NCBI RefSeq assembly: GCF_017377395.1
Contig: NZ_CP061800.1
Span: 5,973,633 to 6,037,632, forward strand
Reading direction: 5' to 3'
DNA length: 64,000 nucleotides
Origin: Desulfonema magnum
GTDB lineage: Bacteria > Desulfobacterota > Desulfobacteria > Desulfobacterales > 4be13
Numbering within the stretch: position 1 is the stretch's first letter; the number at the start of each line of letters is the position of its first letter. The notes below the pieces were generated by a model. The model was given only the letters and a program-made list of their open reading frames with translations. It searched no databases and was not told the DNA's origin. The translations under genes and the position numbers were made by a program. Below are positions 62,193-64,000 of this stretch, piece by piece.

Positions 62193-62447
62193 TTTGCTGT
62201 TTCGTTCTTCAACCCAACCTGTAGAGTTCATCACGGCCCCTCCTTTTCATTGTTTTCCGCACCGAAAACATCCCGGGTGAACAGCAACATCCCTGCCGTG
62301 CGGAAGCCGGACCAGTGTTCGGAAAATAAAAAAACACTCTTATTCTCATTAATAAATTTTATAATAACTAAATTTCTAATTTTTTGCAAAATAATTGTTT
62401 ACAAATTCTTTTGTTAAGATTATTTAAGAGATAGCTTATGTATTTTT
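62193..62447. repeat. Duplicated 3' flank of the 34-bp array, copy 2
   Basis: This closely matches 55599-55857 (TTTCGTTCTTCAACCCAACC ... TTTGTTAAGA) with small indels, showing that array plus flank was duplicated as one unit. No gene is supported. Confidence 0.8.
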
Positions 62448-62449
62448 AT

Positions 62450-62494
62450 AAGGAGTGCCAAACTTACAGTTTGGCAAGTTTGCCACTCCGGATA
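62450..62494. repeat. REP-like palindrome preceding the RAYT remnant
   Basis: GGAGTGCCAAACTTACAGTT and GGCAAGTTTGCCACTCC form a hairpin 13 bp upstream of the RAYT ATG. It shares the GGAGTG(C) head with the hairpin arrays. Such palindromes flank RAYT genes in many genomes. Confidence 0.75.
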
Positions 62495-62506
62495 GGGGGG
62501 GGAATT

Positions 62507-62790
62507 ATGCTGAGGCGTTCCGATCATACTCCGGCGCATCTGTTTCTTGATGACACGCTTTATTTTATTACAGGTGCGATTTATCAGAAGCGTATGCTGA
62601 TTGCGGATTCAGCTTTGAAAGACACGCTTCTTGATCTGATTCAGGGATATTTTGCCAAATACAGTTGGGAACTGCGTCACTGGGTGATCCTGAGCAATCA
62701 TTAGCCACCTGATCGGAAAAAGCCGGAGAGGAGCGGACCTGTCAGCAATCATGCGGGGCATTCACCGTAATTCCGCCGTTCTGATCCAAC
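62507..62790 (+). pseudogene. RAYT (REP-associated tyrosine transposase) remnant
   Basis: ATG 62507, preceded by a G-run, encodes MLRRSDHTPAHLFLDD, YFITGAIYQKRMLIADSALK and ELRHWVILSNH. This is the N-terminus of Y1/IS200-like RAYT transposases, leading to the metal-binding NHYHL motif. A stop follows NH. Deleting one G at about 62706 gives NHYHLIGKSRRGADLSAIMR and then GIHRNSA, the expected continuation, after which similarity fades. The catalytic tyrosine region is not recognisable, so the gene is frameshifted and truncated. It lies beside the GGAGTG-headed palindromes that such an enzyme may once have mobilised. Confidence 0.78.
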
Positions 62791-62921
62791 GGTGTTTGCC
62801 CCCTTATTTAACTTCGCGGGCCGGTACCCGCATTCGGAAACAGCAACCCCGTTTATGCGGTCGGAAAAAGACGGCATTGAGACATTAATATTGCAACGCT
62901 TTAAGTTGTTGGACAAAATTG

Positions 62922-64000
62922 ATGAAAACCAATAGAAATACATGTTTTAAGGTTGTAAAACGAGCCATTGTCAAGGTGGGGAGCAATATTCTCACTAAAG
63001 ACAACGGATTGAATTTGGATGTTGTGAGTTCCATCAGCAGGCAGATTTGTCACCTGATTGATGAGAAGGGCATACAGATCGTTTTTGTGTCCTCGGGGGC
63101 AATGGCCGCGGGAACAAAAAAACTGGGGCTTCCCAAACGGCCGGATGAGGTTCCCGGTCGCCAGGCTGTGGCGGCTGTGGGACAGGCCGGGCTGATGCGG
63201 GAATATGAAAAAGCATTTGAATGTCACGGAAAACAAGTGGCCCAGCTCCTTCTCACCAGCGACGGTCTGAGTTATCGGAAAAGATATCTGAATGCCCGGA
63301 ACACGCTTTATACGCTGCTGTCCTGGGGAGTTGTTCCCATCATCAATGAGAACGACACGGTTTCCGTGGATGAGATCAAGTTCGGAGACAATGACAATCT
63401 TTCCGCCATGATCACTCTTCTCATGGATGCGGATATTCTTATCAACCTCACAGATATTGACGGGCTTTACACCAAAGACCCCCGGACAAATCCGGATGCG
63501 GAACTGATTCCGGTGGTCTCAGCCATCAGAAAGAGTATTGAAAGGCTTGCGAGTGATATTCCGGGTGCTCTGGGAACCGGGGGGATGTCCACTAAGATCA
63601 AGGCTGCCAAAAAGGTGACAACTGCTGGGATTCCCATGATCATCGCCAAGGGGGACAAGCCTGATATTCTCATAAAGCTTTTTTCCGGGGAAGAACACGG
63701 AACATTCTTTGTTCCGAAAAAGGAAAAGCTGGCGAATCGTAAATGCTGGATCGGGTTTAATTTAAAGCCCAAGGGCGTTCTCCTGATTGACAAGGGGGCC
63801 GCAAGGGCCATTCTGAACCGGGGGAAAAGCCTCCTGCCAAGCGGCATCGAGGCGGTGGAGGGCGACTTCGGCGTGGGTGCGCCTGTGGAGTTCAGAAACG
63901 GTGACAGTGAGATATTGGGAACAGGGCTTGTGAATTACAGTTCAGCGGATATCCGAAAGATCATGGGGCTTCAGACGGGCGAGATCAGAGACCGTCTCGG
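62922..64000 (+). CDS. proB: Glutamate 5-kinase (partial, runs off the window)
   Basis: The frame from ATG 62922 is open to the window end (about 359 residues; the full protein is usually about 370-380). It shows the amino-acid kinase motifs VKVGSNILT, VSSGAMAAGTKKLGLP, NENDTVSVDEIKFGDND, TDIDGLYTKDPRTNP and GTGGMSTKIKAAKKV. A C-terminal PUA domain (about 275 onwards: NRKCWIGFNLKPKGVLLIDK, GDFGVGAPVEF) follows. ProB phosphorylates glutamate in the first step of proline synthesis and is feedback-inhibited by proline. No clear Shine-Dalgarno lies before the ATG, and a slightly different start is possible. Neither obgE nor proA, frequent neighbours, is visible in the window. Confidence 0.95.
   Translation, partial: MKTNRNTCFKVVKRAIVKVGSNILTKDNGLNLDVVSSISRQICHLIDEKGIQIVFVSSGAMAAGTKKLGLPKRPDEVPGRQAVAAVGQAGLMREYEKAFECHGKQVAQLLLTSDGLSYRKRYLNARNTLYTLLSWGVVPIINENDTVSVDEIKFGDNDNLSAMITLLMDADILINLTDIDGLYTKDPRTNPDAELIPVVSAIRKSIERLASDIPGALGTGGMSTKIKAAKKVTTAGIPMIIAKGDKPDILIKLFSGEEHGTFFVPKKEKLANRKCWIGFNLKPKGVLLIDKGAARAILNRGKSLLPSGIEAVEGDFGVGAPVEFRNGDSEILGTGLVNYSSADIRKIMGLQTGEIRDRL

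Noticed and set aside
61548..62417. Similar long repeat frames in the second array
   Set aside because: Same cause as the first array: non-coding hairpin repeats followed by a duplicated non-coding flank.

Overview
The window looks like an accessory-rich chromosomal segment of a large-genome Gram-negative bacterium. The mix of TPS/filamentous-haemagglutinin proteins with a CHAT/TPR protein and a DUF928 protein, dockerin-tailed surface proteins, DUF1566 (Lcl), GxxExxY, PIN/HEPN modules, an IS1-type element and very abundant palindromic repeats is reminiscent of filamentous sulfate-reducing Desulfobacterota (Desulfonema/Desulfococcus-like) or, less likely, cyanobacteria. This assignment is an inference; no rRNA or tRNA gene is visible to confirm it.

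Layout. 0.3-4.2 kb holds housekeeping or signalling genes: a UbiB-type kinase, a REC-HD-GYP response regulator and PlsY. 4.5-22.2 kb is a same-strand surface locus: four tandem paralogous haemagglutination-domain beta-helix proteins, a secreted TPR-CHAT protease-like protein, and a DUF928 protein carrying a long Arg-rich SLTR repeat. 22.2-23.7 kb is an array of 18 hairpin repeats. 23.7-29 kb holds an Smr-domain protein, a TPR lipoprotein overlapping a PBP1b-type peptidoglycan synthase, and an FG-GAP/dockerin protein whose ribosome-binding site was duplicated by a miniature IS1 derivative. 30-42 kb holds a 3754-residue SpvB/RHS polymorphic toxin with a C-terminal nuclease-like tip and an overlapping candidate immunity gene, bordered by arrays of about 138-bp palindromes. 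One of these arrays encloses a double GxxExxY protein. 45.7-52.3 kb holds a patatin-like lipase, a pentapeptide-repeat protein and an RND efflux permease/adaptor pair. 53-59 kb holds a DUF3782-like protein, a frameshifted HEPN gene with its partner, an Lcl protein, and a PIN toxin gene split by an intact IS1-type element beside its intact antitoxin. 59-64 kb holds a modular dockerin surface protein, a second 18-copy hairpin array, a RAYT transposase remnant and the start of proB.

How it fits together. The 4.5-22 kb locus is the best candidate for an under-described system: exported adhesin-like beta-helices that share nearly constant ends but differ in the middle, placed with an exported caspase-like protease and DUF928, and with no TpsB pore in view. 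The intergenic DNA is dominated by non-autonomous elements (148-bp GAAACCCGGC-core elements, GATTATAACGG-ended elements, an 88-bp IS1 MITE, and GGAGTGC-headed hairpins next to a RAYT remnant). Several of these have visibly altered gene boundaries: a split upstream region, a supplied stop codon, a duplicated Shine-Dalgarno and a disrupted toxin. No CRISPR array, tRNA or rRNA was recognised.
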